DNA from: Lomentospora prolificans
Taxonomy: Eukaryota > Ascomycota > Sordariomycetes > Microascales > Microascaceae
DNA: 64,000 nt
NCBI GenBank assembly: GCA_029532625.1
Contig: JARFXM010000011.1
Coordinates: 558,001 to 622,000 of the forward strand
Reading direction: 5' to 3'
A program made the position numbers and the translations under genes. Shown here in pieces: positions 44,901 to 55,493 of this stretch. The notes beneath the pieces are model-generated. The model was not told the origin of the DNA. It saw only the letters and a list, made by a program, of their open reading frames with translations, and made no database searches. Positions within the stretch are counted from its first letter, which is position 1. Each line of letters starts with the position of its first letter.

Positions 44901-45265
44901 CTGCATCACCCCGCCCATTTGCCGAGCCTCTTAATATCCTTCCCTTTCCCAACTCTTTTTTGTCCTAGCCGAGACCCAGGGACCTTACTTTGTTCTTAAA
45001 AAAAAAAGTCCCTTACCTCTTCCCTCGGTACCACACCCACACCCCCATTGCTTATTTTTTATCTCGTTATCAATCAATCAATCAGCCAGACCGCCCTTCC
45101 CACACGCCCGGCTCCCCGTGTGCAGGTAATTTTTTTCCTTTGATTCGAGCTTTCTTCTTCCCCTTACCTTTCCGAGAGGGGGTTTATTGTATCCGGTTCC
45201 AGAACGGAAATAGAGCTGCAGTAGTATCACATACCCGGATACTACACTCTTACACTGCCGCCATC

Positions 45266-47203
45266 ATGGCCGCCACCACCCAGCAGGAGCCGGAGATCAG
45301 CGAGAAGAACATCGCGTCTCATGACATCGATGTCGAAAAGAGCAACTCCCATGAGAAACAGTATCCCGATACTAAGGATGAGTCGGACGACTCCTCCGTC
45401 AACAAGCAGGCCGGTGTCAAGGCCATTGAGGCCGTGACCACTGTTTGGGACAAGAAGGCGCTGTGGTTGATGTTCGTGCTGTAAGTAAACGCGCCCCACG
45501 ATTTCCAAACCTCCGTGTCCGCAAATACATTTCGACGCCAATCGACGAGAAGATGCTGATATTCGGGAAAAGCCTCTACATCGTTTCTTTCTCCGACAAG
45601 CTGCTTGTCTCCATCCAGGGCAACCTCAACCCCTACATTACCTCCGAATTCGAGCAGCACGGCCTTACTCCCACGATCAGCATCGTTGCCTCCATCATTG
45701 GTGGTGTCCTCCACCTGCCCATCTCCAAGATCATTGACGTTTGGGGTCGTGTTGAGGGCTTCATAGTGCTCATTGTCATCAATGTCGTCGGCAACATTAT
45801 CAAGTGCACTTGCAAGAACATGACCGCCTACGCTGCCGGCCACACTATCTACTGGGCCGGTCACATCGGTCTGCTCTACGTGATTGACATTATGCTGGCC
45901 GATATGACGTCTCTCAGAAACCGTATCATCATTTTCGGTCTCAATAGCACCCCCACAATCGCAAGCACTTTTGCCGGTCCCAGGATTGCCGAGCTCTTCT
46001 ACGTCCACGTCAACTTCCGATGGGCGTTTGGCGCCTTCATCATCATCCTTGTGTTCTTCTCTATTCCCGTCATCGTTGTCATGCTTTGGCAGAAGCGCAG
46101 GGCCATCAGGCAGGGTCTCCTCGTCAAGGAGTCTTCTGGCAGGACCTGGTTCGAGTCTTTGAAGTACTACGTCGTCCAGCTCGACCTTTTCGGTCTTCTC
46201 CTCTGCACCTTTGGCTTCGCCTTGCTACTCCTCCCCTTCAACCTTGCCTCTAGTGCTGGAAGGGGCTGGAAGGAAGCTAACATGATCGCCATGGAAGTCG
46301 TTGGCTTCGTCCTAATCGTTGCTTTCGTCCTTTGGGAGAAGTATGTGGCACCTGTCAAAATGTTTCCCTGGAAGTACCTTAGGGAAAGGACTATCATTGG
46401 TGCATGCTTCCTCTACGGCATCATGTTCTGCTCCATCTTCTGCTGGGATGCCTACTACTACTCTTACCTCCAGGTCGCCCACGACCAGAGCATCAGCATG
46501 GCCGGTTATATTCTTAACTCTTTCTCCCTTACTTCTGCCATTTTGTCTCCCTTCATTGGACTGTAAGTGATTGTCAAAATCATCTAGCTACTGTCAGCAC
46601 ATCGGACGCTAATGATCTCTCTTCAAATATAGTTTGATCCGATACACTGGCGACTTCAAGTGGACCTCATACGCGGGTATTCCCTTCGTCACCCTCGGAA
46701 CTGCCCTCCTCGTCCACTTCCGTAAGCCCGAGACTAGCGTTGCTCTGCTCGTTATGTGCCAAGTCTTCAACGGTATCGGAACCGGCATCTGGTCCATGTG
46801 CGCTTATCTCGCTGTCATGGCCAGTGTTGAGCACCAGCAGATCGCCGTCGCCCTTGCCCTGCTCGGCCTGTTCGGTTCCATCGGTGCCGCGCTCGGCTTC
46901 GCCATTGCCGGTGCTTTGTGGGTCAACATTCTCCCTGCCGCTCTTGTTAGGGAGCTTCCCGAAGACAGCAAGGATCTATGGGCTGAAATCTTCAGCTCCC
47001 TTGTCATCCAGCAGGAATGGCCCGTCGGAACTCCCATCCGTGACGCCATCATTCGTGCCTATGCCGACGTTCAGAGGAAGATGGTCATCGCCGGTTCCGC
47101 CTTCGTTCCCCTCATGGTCATCTGCATTGTCATGTGGAAGAACATCAACGTCAAGAAACTCGAGGAGGAAAGGGGCAAGCAGACCAAGGGTAACGTTTTC
47201 TAA
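45266..47203 (+). CDS. MFS siderophore-iron transporter
   Basis: Three exons (45266-45480, 45573-46562, 46633-47203) encode about 591 residues, the normal length for fungal siderophore transporters (14 spans). The N-terminal tail is acidic and hydrophilic (MAATTQQEPEISEKN...). It is followed by TVWDKKALWLMFVLLYIVSFSDKLL, the family entry to TM1, then YITSEFEQHGLTPTISIVASIIGGVLHLPISKIIDVWGR as TM2 and motif A. AYYYSYLQVAHDQSISMAGYILNSF and the late MASVEHQQIAVALALLGLFGSIGAALG helix are also characteristic. It imports ferri-siderophores across the plasma membrane by proton symport. Such genes are usually repressed by an iron-GATA factor; a TTATCA (TGATAA) site lies about 200 bp upstream. It converges on the CmcJ-like gene. 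Confidence 0.92.
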
Positions 47204-47811
47204 AGCCAGCACGCTTTGTTTGGTAATATTTTTTTGGCAATTGTTGGTCTTTATAGGCGACGTGGGGTGGTACGTCGCAGGAGAATCGGGGTTTCATTTC
47301 TATTCTACGCCGACTTGTGCTCGCGCGTTGTCCTTAAGGTTGAGAGGGTTTCGATTATTATTTCTTGGAGGGCGACGCATGACTTTCTGATGCTACACTG
47401 AACAGGGTTGGCGCACGTAGTAGTTGAGCTAGCTCTTAAGAGATACCCCTGAGCATCAACTTGACCGGTTGTATATGTATGACGCTGGCCTAATGTAACA
47501 CCTTCAAAGCCGGCAGTTTGGACCTCTAAATTCCTACGAGAGCCTGGTGCCAGGCGTTTCTGCGCTAGGGCTATTACGTTCTATTGTACCCGGTCCCGCC
47601 GACACTCGTTTCTCTCCTCATTAATGCATCACAGTCCATTCAAGCTTAACCCGACACGGGCCTACCTTTGCAGGTCACAGAGCGCACACGTAGTGCCGGG
47701 ATGCATGCGTTCGCTGGGAACTTAACTGTCGTATTAAAAGCCAATATATCCAGAATATCGTTTCTCACTCCAGAATTCCTTTACAATCATCGTCATACAA
47801 TATGATCCACC
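47204..47811. terminator. Convergent 3' intergenic region
   Basis: This 608-bp stretch separates the stop codons of the siderophore-type transporter and the CmcJ-like gene. No gene is supported. Confidence 0.5.
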
Positions 47812-48791
47812 CTAGTCACGATCATCGGGATGAAAAACTAGAGTGCGCACCTCGATGCTCTCCCTAGCGGGAGCATCATCACTTGCGTCGGGGTCCACAA
47901 ACGCGCTATGAGGTACGCGTCTCGCCCTTCCATCCTTCTTGCTATCGAAACACTTGATAAGCAGAGCCTCCTCCGGCGTCAAGCCTGATTTGTAAAACCA
48001 CCTGTGCGACGGGTTATACCGAACCGAGTACGTCTCTCCCTTGCGAGTCGGATAGATCAACGGGATAGTCACGAGGTCCGAATCGGGAACTGAACCAGCT
48101 TGAGCTACGGCGAGTGGGTCCTTGAGGACCGTCTTGATCGGGCGCCAGACGTTGATGATCTGGACGCGCCCCTTGAGGAGTTCTTCAGCTAGGTCGGGGA
48201 GATGATACGGGACACGAGATAGAGCCGCGTCATACGATTGATCGATGTGAACGCGCTGGACAGGCCCTCGAGCACCAGGGTTTCGATTTTGAGCGGCAGC
48301 AGACTGGCGGCGAATTGTGTGGTCGAAAATGAAGACCCTAGATGCGCCAGTTCTGGAAATTTTCGTTATTAGCTATTACCACTGCGGCGTCTTGATTGCT
48401 CAGGCCCTAGTACGTACACATCCTTGATTAGTTGTTCGACTTCGGGATAGTAGATTGCCTTGACCTGCTCATCGTCAAGGAAATCTTTCTCGAGGGCTGG
48501 GCGGCGAATGAACTCAAAACCATCCTTGTCAAGCGTATATTCCGCCTCGCGTCCGCGCACATCGTGGATGATAGTTGGGTGACTTTCGTGGGGCCGTTCA
48601 AAGGTCTCGGGCCGGTCTATGTAGGTAGGGTGCGGGGACGAACCGTCCTCCGGGTCCTTGTAGTAGTGCAGTTCCGTATGGATGTCCCTCGGCTTAGCAC
48701 CAAGCTCTTGCTTGGAAACGCTAATTTGCGGGGCGGAAGGGACGGCGCCAAGGATATTAGAGGTGAGAATCTGGGATACAGCAGCAGCCAT
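47812..48791 (-). CDS. CmcJ/AsaB/GA4-desaturase-like non-haem iron oxygenase
   Basis: Two exons, complement of 47812-48352 and 48418-48791, give 304 residues from MAAAVSQILTSN. The frame shows the conserved order of this fungal family: an N-terminal LHYYKDPEDGS...PTYIDRPETFERP region, then TGASRVFIFDHTIR, QRVHIDQSYDAA with the HxD iron pair, the QIINVWRPIKTVLKDPLAV block, and HRWFYKSGLTPEEALLIKCFDSK near the C-terminus. Relatives include the GA4 desaturase of Fusarium, AsaB of the aspergillic acid pathway and bacterial CmcJ. They act as hydroxylases or desaturases on small metabolites. An in-frame ATG at 48908 could extend the protein by 39 residues. No biosynthetic backbone gene lies next to it, so the substrate is unknown. 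Confidence 0.9.
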
Positions 48792-49369
48792 GATAGCAAT
48801 CTCTTGATACACTTTTTCCTGACTATTAGTTCTGTTCTGGAAGTTGAAATCCTGGAAGAACGGCCAAGGTGCTGTCGATATATAGCTTGTTAGCCACCGA
48901 TAGACCATCGGAGCGTCGGAGCCGATTGCTAAGACGCTCCCGCCCCCGCAAGCACGCCATCATGTCGCCATAACTCCTGTAATACGGGATTGATAATCAA
49001 CACCAGTCAAATTGACGGGTGCGTAGCACTGTTTCAAATCCGGCGCAACTTTGGTCAGCTCCAAGGCGCGCTCTGAGGATTAGAAATCCACCTCAAGGAT
49101 TGGTTCAACGTTTCTAGGAGAGGACCGCGCCCGGTAGACGCACCCCGCGTATGGCGCTCGTGCCCGATGGTGTTCCGCCAGCCAATTATCAGTTTATAAT
49201 GCGAGCTCGTAAGACTCGTTGCGTCCGCAGGTCGCATTGATGGTCAGCCGGAAAGTAGCCTTCGGCCGTAAGTACAAGTTTCTCTTCACGCGAACGGATT
49301 GTCAAGGTCTTTCTACGCAGCGTATTCGAGTTTTATAAATCTCTAATTATGACTGGCGACATTCCAACA
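48792..49369. other. Intergenic, promoter of the CmcJ-like gene
   Basis: About 580 bp with no supported gene. The right part is the 3' flank of the amino-acid permease gene, which is transcribed in the same direction. Confidence 0.5.
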
Positions 49370-51122
49370 CTAACCTCTAGGTGCGTGTACTAAGCGCGTG
49401 ATTGCGGTTCCATCCTTCAAAACGTCCGTTTCTTCGGCAAGCCTGTACCCCCCAAGCCTAGGTAGCAGAATTGTCCAAACGTACCAGTACGCAACGGCAA
49501 AGAGGATACTGTTAAACTCGTTAGCGGCTCGTATAAGTACACAGAGAAACAAAGTGACATACATGCTTATTCCTACGATCGCGTATGTAGGGAACCCGCC
49601 GGGCGCAAAGAATGGGGCGGCGAGGAGAGAGACATTCAGGGTCAGCACTAGTGCGACGGCTGGAGGCCATGCTTTAAATGGTCGCTGCAAATCCGGACGT
49701 TTAAACCTCAGCCAGACAAGGCCGACGCCGACGGCAAAGGAGAAAAATTGCCCAGGGTAGCCCTCAACTGAGAGGATAAAGGAGTAGACCTCTTTCGATG
49801 CGGGTAGGACAATTACGAGGAGAGAGGGGACGAAGTGCACAAGGAGACCCCCTAGCGGCGAGTTGAATGGTCGGGTAGAGGAAAGAATGTCGGAGAAAGG
49901 GAGCAGACCTTGGCGAGCGATTTCTTGCTTGAGGCGAGCCTAGACCACATGTGAGAACCCCAACACATCTGCGAGGAGCGTCATCTCTTACCTGGGCAAA
50001 TACAACAACCATGACATTTCCAGCGGCCGAGAGCGCGATGGCAAGAGGTAGTACCACCTTACCGAGATGTGGGCCGAAGAGTCTCTCGAAGAATAGAGCC
50101 GCAATCATTTCGCCGCTGCCCTTGATTTCCTGGATCGGAACGACGATGAAGTAGGCAACGTTGACTAGGGTGTAAAGAAAACCAGCGGTGACTAGGGCGG
50201 TCGAAGCTACGGACGGCAACGTTCGGACGGGATCTTTCACCTCGTTCAGAATATTGTTGACGTTGTCCAGGCCCGCGTAGGAGTAAGTGACTTGAAAGAA
50301 GGCAACGGCAATGGTGCCCCAGTTCCAGATGCTCCCGTCCCACAACCCATCCCACGACGGCCGGTACTGTTCACCGTCCAGCTGAGAGGTGTTTTGGAAA
50401 GTGACAACATAGAGACCAGAAAGAATCATAAAGATGATGATTCCAACCTTGATGTATCCCAGCAAGTTTTGTATGCGTATGCCGGACTTTGGAAACAAGC
50501 CATGGATGACGGTGACCACGACGAGAAGAGCGACACCAACGCTCTTTCTCAAGAAGTCGCTCGCCTCCCCGTCAATCCCTAGAGCGAAGAGAACATATCT
50601 GCTAAAGACAACGCAATTACTCGCGGAGAATCCTAGCATGATAATATGTACCGCCACCAAGGTCGACGCTAAGAACTTGGGGTACCTGTATGTGAACTCA
50701 AGGTAAACCTTGTATCCCCCAGACCGAGGGAGCATGCAGCCATATTCCAGAGAAACTCCAAGCCCGCATGCAGCAACGAGCGCGCCAACGACCCAGAGCG
50801 AGAGCGCCAAGCCGGGGCTCCCGACAGTCCGGAGGATGGAGCCGGGAGTCGCGAAAATGCCGCTGCCGATGACGCGGGAAATAACAATGATGTACGCGCT
50901 TCGCCAAGTCACTGTCCGGCCGAGCGGCGAAGTCTCTGGGATAATATCGTCTTCGGTCGCCCGTGATGGTTGGATTTCGCTCACTGACCCGACCTCTTCG
51001 TCCGTCGACGAGCCAGATGATTTTGTCGTGTTGTAGGCTATCCGACTCGGGATGTCGTCCGGCTCTACGAGGAGCGGAAGTGCTTCGGCCGGATCGCTTT
51101 CGCTGTCGTAATAGCTTGCCAT
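49370..51122 (-). CDS. APC-family amino-acid permease (LAT/MUP1-like)
   Basis: Three exons, complement of 49370-49508, 49563-49939 and 49992-51122, give 548 residues. After a roughly 60-residue acidic N-terminus, TM1 reads SAYIIVISRVIGSGIFATPGSIL, the unwound-helix GSGIF motif of APC transporters. TM6-like FFQVTYSYAGLDNVNNILNEVKDP, with its conserved acidic loop, follows. About 12 spans are visible. Overall the protein resembles the L-type or high-affinity methionine permease branch of fungal APC carriers. The last intron (54 nt, in frame; GTATGT donor, GCTAAC branch point, AACAG acceptor) would be missed by simple ORF calling, and reading through it would insert 18 wrong residues. Substrate specificity cannot be read from sequence. 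Confidence 0.88.
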
Positions 51123-51811
51123 CTTTGCCGTGGGTCTCGCGTCGTCTTGGTTTGGTAATTATAGGCCGTTTGGGCCGTGGGTGAATTCCAAGCAAATATT
51201 GAAATGCTCATTTCTAGAGACGTGGCCCCCCAGAGGAACAGTCGATCAGTTCTAAATAGAATGGTATCTTGTTGGCCGCTGAAACAAACGCCACATGTGC
51301 TGTGTGTCCCGCAAGGCGATTCGGACTCAGGTTGGTAATCAGGTGCGATGTGGTGCTCGCACGCCATTGTCTCGAAAATTGACGAATATCATCGGGCTTG
51401 AAATAGCTGGGCCACAACGTCCTACATCAGCTGCCTCGTCCGACACAGCCCGAGCAGAATTAATGCCACTATGATACCCTACTTTCGGGTCTGGCAATTT
51501 CACGTGTTTTTCGAGGATTAAGTCCGACCCCGGCAAGCGCTGACAGGGATCCTGATCGGATAACGGACGGTGGTCAGGCTGCCCGTACGTCCGCCCGCCT
51601 CGGACGGAGTTGAGTTGTGCGGATGAAGCGGAAATCCGCCAAAGATAAGCCGCACGGTGTCTCGCATATATTTCACGTGTACGCAATTTTCATCGCACGT
51701 AACTCGGTATGTCGTCCGCTTCAGTTTTATTGATAGCACCGGACCCTATGTCTGCCCTCCCTTCCCCTATCCAAATTTGGGTACACACCTGTGATGTTGG
51801 GCACAAACATC
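51123..51811. other. Intergenic, permease promoter
   Basis: About 690 bp contain only short frames without domains. The left half is upstream of the permease, and the right end is the 3' flank of the aldolase gene. Confidence 0.5.
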
Positions 51812-52612
51812 CTAGTACGCCTCTGAAGAGCTGTTATCACCCTTTGGTGTAAAGGTGACGAAGTTCGATTCATCCGTTATTCCTCTCCTCACGGCCTCTT
51901 CCATAATATCCTCTGTCGCAGTGGCGCCAATCCGATCAACGCCAACCGACATGAAATGTAACAAGTCATCCAGCGTTCGGACACCGCCGGCGGCCTTGAT
52001 CTGCACTCCGGGCTTGATATGCTTCTTCATGAGCTTCAAGTGCCGTACCGTTGCTCCTTTATAGTTGTACATGCCGTTGGGCTGTTTCACAAATCCGTAT
52101 CCGGTCGAGGTTTTGACAAAGGCGACACCAATGTCGGAGCATATCTCGCAGAGGCGGATGATGTGACTATGTTGCAGATAATCATTCTCAAAGATCACTT
52201 TGAGTATTGCCCCTTGCTTCACTACTGCATCGTTGATTTGTCGAATCTCGTTAGAAACATAGTCCCAGTCCTCGCTAAGCACCTTGCCGATGTTTACCAC
52301 CATGTCGATCTCCTGGCCGCCGGCTTTGGCCGCGGCGTCTGCCTCGAAGACCTTGACTTCCGTTGTGCTGTTGCCGTGAGGGAAGCCAATCACGGGACAT
52401 ATCACCACGCCTGTGCCGTCAAGCTCTCTTTTCGCGAGCGGGATATGATATGGCTTGACGCAGGCGGCAGCTACGCAGTATTTTCTTGAAGTATCCAATC
52501 CCTTGATGACATCTGCATCAGTCATGGTAGGATGGAGGAGAGAGTGGTCGATCATTTTGGCGATCTGAGAAAACGTCACTGCGACCGAGTTGGGGTCCTG
52601 GACGTCAGCCAT
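51812..52612 (-). CDS. deoC: Deoxyribose-phosphate aldolase
   Basis: Single-exon gene of 266 residues. The class I aldolase signature is complete: MIDHSLLHPTMTD at the N-terminus, CVKPYHIPLAK, the VVICPVIGFPHGNSTTEVK loop, EIDMVVNIGKVLSEDW, the Schiff-base Lys in AFVKTSTGYG, and the second Lys in VQIKAAGGVRT. The enzyme reversibly splits 2-deoxyribose-5-phosphate into glyceraldehyde-3-phosphate and acetaldehyde in deoxynucleoside salvage. It is slightly longer than bacterial DeoC because of a Ser-rich tail. No targeting signal is seen, so it is cytosolic. It is transcribed in the same direction as its neighbours but with ample spacing. Confidence 0.95.
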   Translation of the reverse strand: MADVQDPNSVAVTFSQIAKMIDHSLLHPTMTDADVIKGLDTSRKYCVAAACVKPYHIPLAKRELDGTGVVICPVIGFPHGNSTTEVKVFEADAAAKAGGQEIDMVVNIGKVLSEDWDYVSNEIRQINDAVVKQGAILKVIFENDYLQHSHIIRLCEICSDIGVAFVKTSTGYGFVKQPNGMYNYKGATVRHLKLMKKHIKPGVQIKAAGGVRTLDDLLHFMSVGVDRIGATATEDIMEEAVRRGITDESNFVTFTPKGDNSSSEAY

Positions 52613-53382
52613 ACTGGCAATTTGCTTTCCGTAGGATCGGCAGTGCGGATGTTTTCTGTCGGCGTCGATGAAGGGAAGGCCCAGTTTTGCACTTTTTTTC
52701 CCTGTTATTATAATCTTCTACGCAGAAGGGTTTGGATTCAGAGAAGACTGTTACGGTTTGCAATCCTTAGCCGCGGGCACCTTACCGTGAACAAGCAACC
52801 TTCAAATGCGGAGAAACAAGCTCAGCTGATGTTAAGAGCGGAACAACTAATCTCGATTCGGATCGGAATATTCCGCCCGACAGTCCCCCTGCAGAGTCTT
52901 GCGCATCGCCTCGCGCATGCAAAACTACTGCTTCGAGGATTCCTTTTTCGGTCTTGGCGAAAGCTGCCCCTCCCGAAAGGGTAATTTTTGACTGGATAAT
53001 AGGAGGGTGGTGCTACCATTGTTCAGTCGACTTAGTGCCGACCTGAATTGGTATGTATTATCCTCGACCCAACTTTCGGAAGCATCATTCACCCGCGAGC
53101 TTCGCCGTGTGATGCCTCGTTTCCACTGGCGAGTAAATGGGATTCCGAGCTCTTAGTCCTACGTTCCAATAGTAGCCCAGCGCTGTTACAGTAGGGTGAT
53201 AATTGGCCCAATCTCTGGAACATTCCGCTAACAAGATACGGAGCTGGGGCTGATGGAGAAAAAGTTCCATCATAGAAGGCAAGGGTTCGAAAACAGATTG
53301 AACCTAATATCCTGTCATATCTACATATAGCCGCCAAAGCCATTCCGCCCGCTGGCGTTTTTCATCGAGCGACTATACACTC
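52613..53382. other. Intergenic, aldolase promoter
   Basis: About 770 bp with no supported gene. A short T run near 52692 lies upstream of the aldolase start. The right end is the 3' flank of the F-box-like gene. Confidence 0.5.
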
Positions 53383-54969
53383 TCAGGTGGCTGCTCCCTT
53401 GGCCACCTCTGTATATTGTAATACAGCCCAGCTGTCACATCCCGTCGGGTTCGGAATTTTCGCCGGCATTTGGGGTCTGTTCCAGGCCTTTCCGAGCCGA
53501 GGAGTCCATGTAACCGCCCAGCTATAAATTCTCGGGCCTAGCCCTTTCTCTAAGAGGAACATGCAATCGCTGGACCACTGACAATGACAATGTTGTATCA
53601 AGCGACTACAGTGTGGGCAGTCCATTGGGAATTGGGTGTGCACTCCGCGCCAGCTCGTCCTCTCGACCTTGTTTCCTTCAGCAGACAGATACGTCTTGCC
53701 ATCCTTGCGAGGCCCAAGGGGGAAGCGCCAGACACGGACTGCCCACTCCACAATTCTTTCTACTTCCTCCTTCCTATACTCCGTCGCGTCAAAATCCATC
53801 GTAAATGTTTGGAGACGCGGCATGTACTGGAATGCCAGGGACCACTCCTCGGCTTTGTATTCAAACGGCGGACACCACGCCTCATCAGCACCCTCACGTG
53901 TAGGTTTAGTGCGTCCAAAATCCTTCGTCGATACCATGTGCTCGGTGGTTGTTGTATGGGTGGGCTCAAACTGGAAGGGATCGAGCCAAAATGGTCGGGT
54001 GTCGGACATGGGCCGCCAATCGGTGGATTTGATTGTGATGCGGAGATGCTCAATGCGCCGAAGGACCTGCGATGGCCGGGAGCTGAACTTGAAGAACTCC
54101 TTTTGTACCCAGGGGGCATGTGCATAGATGTGCATGGAGTTAATTTGGTCAGCCTGCCCCGGAGTAAGACGCGCGTATAGTCGTTGAGTCTCGTCATAGG
54201 CGTTCGTGATGTCCATCGACCAGTGCCAGATTTCACCAGTTCTCAGGCTCTTGTAGCTACAGAGCGTCAAGCCATTGGCCAAAATTGCATTCCTAGCTTC
54301 CGTGTAGATACGCCTGCAAGTGGACAGCAGGGCCGTATCGACTTTGGGCTTGTTCAAGTAGCCCGGCCGCACCCAGGCGTTTTTCGTGAGATATGCCCCG
54401 CTATTGGGTTCCCGCTGCTGTAGTTCCGCCCAGTAGTCCTCATTGGTATAGACCTCACCGTTGGGTAGGGCATAATCTTCATCATCCTTCTCGTCTCCGC
54501 TTTCACTCTCTCCCTCCTCGATGGTATTAGTATAGCGGTTCAAACCACCCTTCACTACGTAATGGAGACTATGCAGAAATCCTTGATAATAATCATCCTC
54601 AGAATCATCGCTGGCTAGTTCATCGTCGTTCTCTTCCTCTGCCGTATCGTAGCCCTCTGCGTCGGTGAACTGGGCAGAGTGAACAGAGTCCATGACACCA
54701 TCATCCCTCGGCTCGCCCTCGTGATCTGCTCTGAACCGGAAATCATGACTGACCGGTGTCGTATCATATGGTGCAAGGGCGTATCGGAAGATCGACATGC
54801 GTAGCTCGGTTGGAAGTTTCGCGAATAATGGGCTTTGAAGCTGCTGGTCGACAACCCACGCCTCGGTGCGAGGGCCCCCTCCATTAGAGGCCATTCGGAC
54901 ATGAAGGTCTGGGAACTCAACCTCGAACTCGAGGTCATCATTGTCGGAAAGGGACTCCATAGTCACCAT
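53383..54969 (-). CDS. Hypothetical protein with F-box-like N-terminal motif
   Basis: An uninterrupted frame of 528 residues from MVTMESLS. Near residues 48-70 it reads SPLFAKLPTELRMSIFRYAL, the LPxELRxxIxxY pattern of fungal F-box-like proteins. An acidic low-complexity stretch follows (ENDDELASDDSEDDYY, EEGESESGDEKDDEDYA). The middle and C-terminal regions (LLSTCRRIYTEARNAI, LRRIEHLRITIKSTDW, MPRLQTFTMDFDATEY) are as seen in large families of fungal proteins of unknown function that pair an F-box-like start with a repeat-like body. A short Cys/His patch (CPHCSRLIQHCHC) near the C-terminus could bind metal. It could be a substrate adaptor of an SCF ubiquitin ligase, but this is weakly supported. 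Confidence 0.75.
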   Translation of the reverse strand: MVTMESLSDNDDLEFEVEFPDLHVRMASNGGGPRTEAWVVDQQLQSPLFAKLPTELRMSIFRYALAPYDTTPVSHDFRFRADHEGEPRDDGVMDSVHSAQFTDAEGYDTAEEENDDELASDDSEDDYYQGFLHSLHYVVKGGLNRYTNTIEEGESESGDEKDDEDYALPNGEVYTNEDYWAELQQREPNSGAYLTKNAWVRPGYLNKPKVDTALLSTCRRIYTEARNAILANGLTLCSYKSLRTGEIWHWSMDITNAYDETQRLYARLTPGQADQINSMHIYAHAPWVQKEFFKFSSRPSQVLRRIEHLRITIKSTDWRPMSDTRPFWLDPFQFEPTHTTTTEHMVSTKDFGRTKPTREGADEAWCPPFEYKAEEWSLAFQYMPRLQTFTMDFDATEYRKEEVERIVEWAVRVWRFPLGPRKDGKTYLSAEGNKVERTSWRGVHTQFPMDCPHCSRLIQHCHCQWSSDCMFLLEKGLGPRIYSWAVTWTPRLGKAWNRPQMPAKIPNPTGCDSWAVLQYTEVAKGAAT

Positions 54970-55493
54970 TTCAGTTTACTTTGACTGTTACACTTTGCGA
55001 ATTACCGCCTTTGAGAGGATCAAGAATGCGAAGGGCGATATGGCCTCGGGAAGCGGGGATCTGTTTTCAAGGATTGGTGTGGCGCAGTGTTTGTGGGTCA
55101 GGTCGTGAAATTTGCGTCTCCACTGTCGCTACCGCCTCTGGCACTGCAGGGAAGATTGATCCAGCCGGCGCTATGGCCAGGCTGATGCAAGTGTTCCCAT
55201 CACCAAATTTGATAACAGTTCGTAGGCTGGCGATGGCAGAGGACACGGCCGAAGAGCACAGGCGCTAACTCACGGCGCATCTCTAGATATATATGACGGG
55301 CTATCGTCATATCTAGCATATATTACTGGTCATACATGACGCCAATCTGAGCTTTCCCCATTTTGCTTTCCTTTCTTAAGCACTCAGCCTAGCCAAGTCC
55401 TGACAAACCGACCTCATCCTAGGCAGGGCCCAAGCTGAACTACCTAAAGTTACAGCTAATCCGTAGCTAACCAGCCTTAGCTATCCACATAAA
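54970..55493. other. Intergenic, promoter of the F-box-like gene
   Basis: About 520 bp with no supported gene, AT-rich towards the right. It separates the F-box-like gene from the decayed sugar-transporter sequence. Confidence 0.5.

Larger units (their letters stand above)
37153..45265. other. 8.1-kb gene-poor region
   Basis: No gene is supported over about 8.1 kb, the longest such stretch in the window. Frames up to 160 codons occur (for example 42323-42805 minus) but none shows a domain or a consistent splice model. The segment holds the GATA-type inverted pair at 41485-41514, an A15-type run near 40828-40842, and an AT-rich, TA-rich part at 44280-44900 that looks like decayed sequence. 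The right end is the promoter of the siderophore-type transporter, CT-rich from about 44990 to 45170. Confidence 0.5.

Noticed and set aside
45319..46008. Minus-strand open frame of 229 codons
   Set aside because: Antisense to the siderophore-type transporter; Asp/Gly/Val-rich shadow frame.
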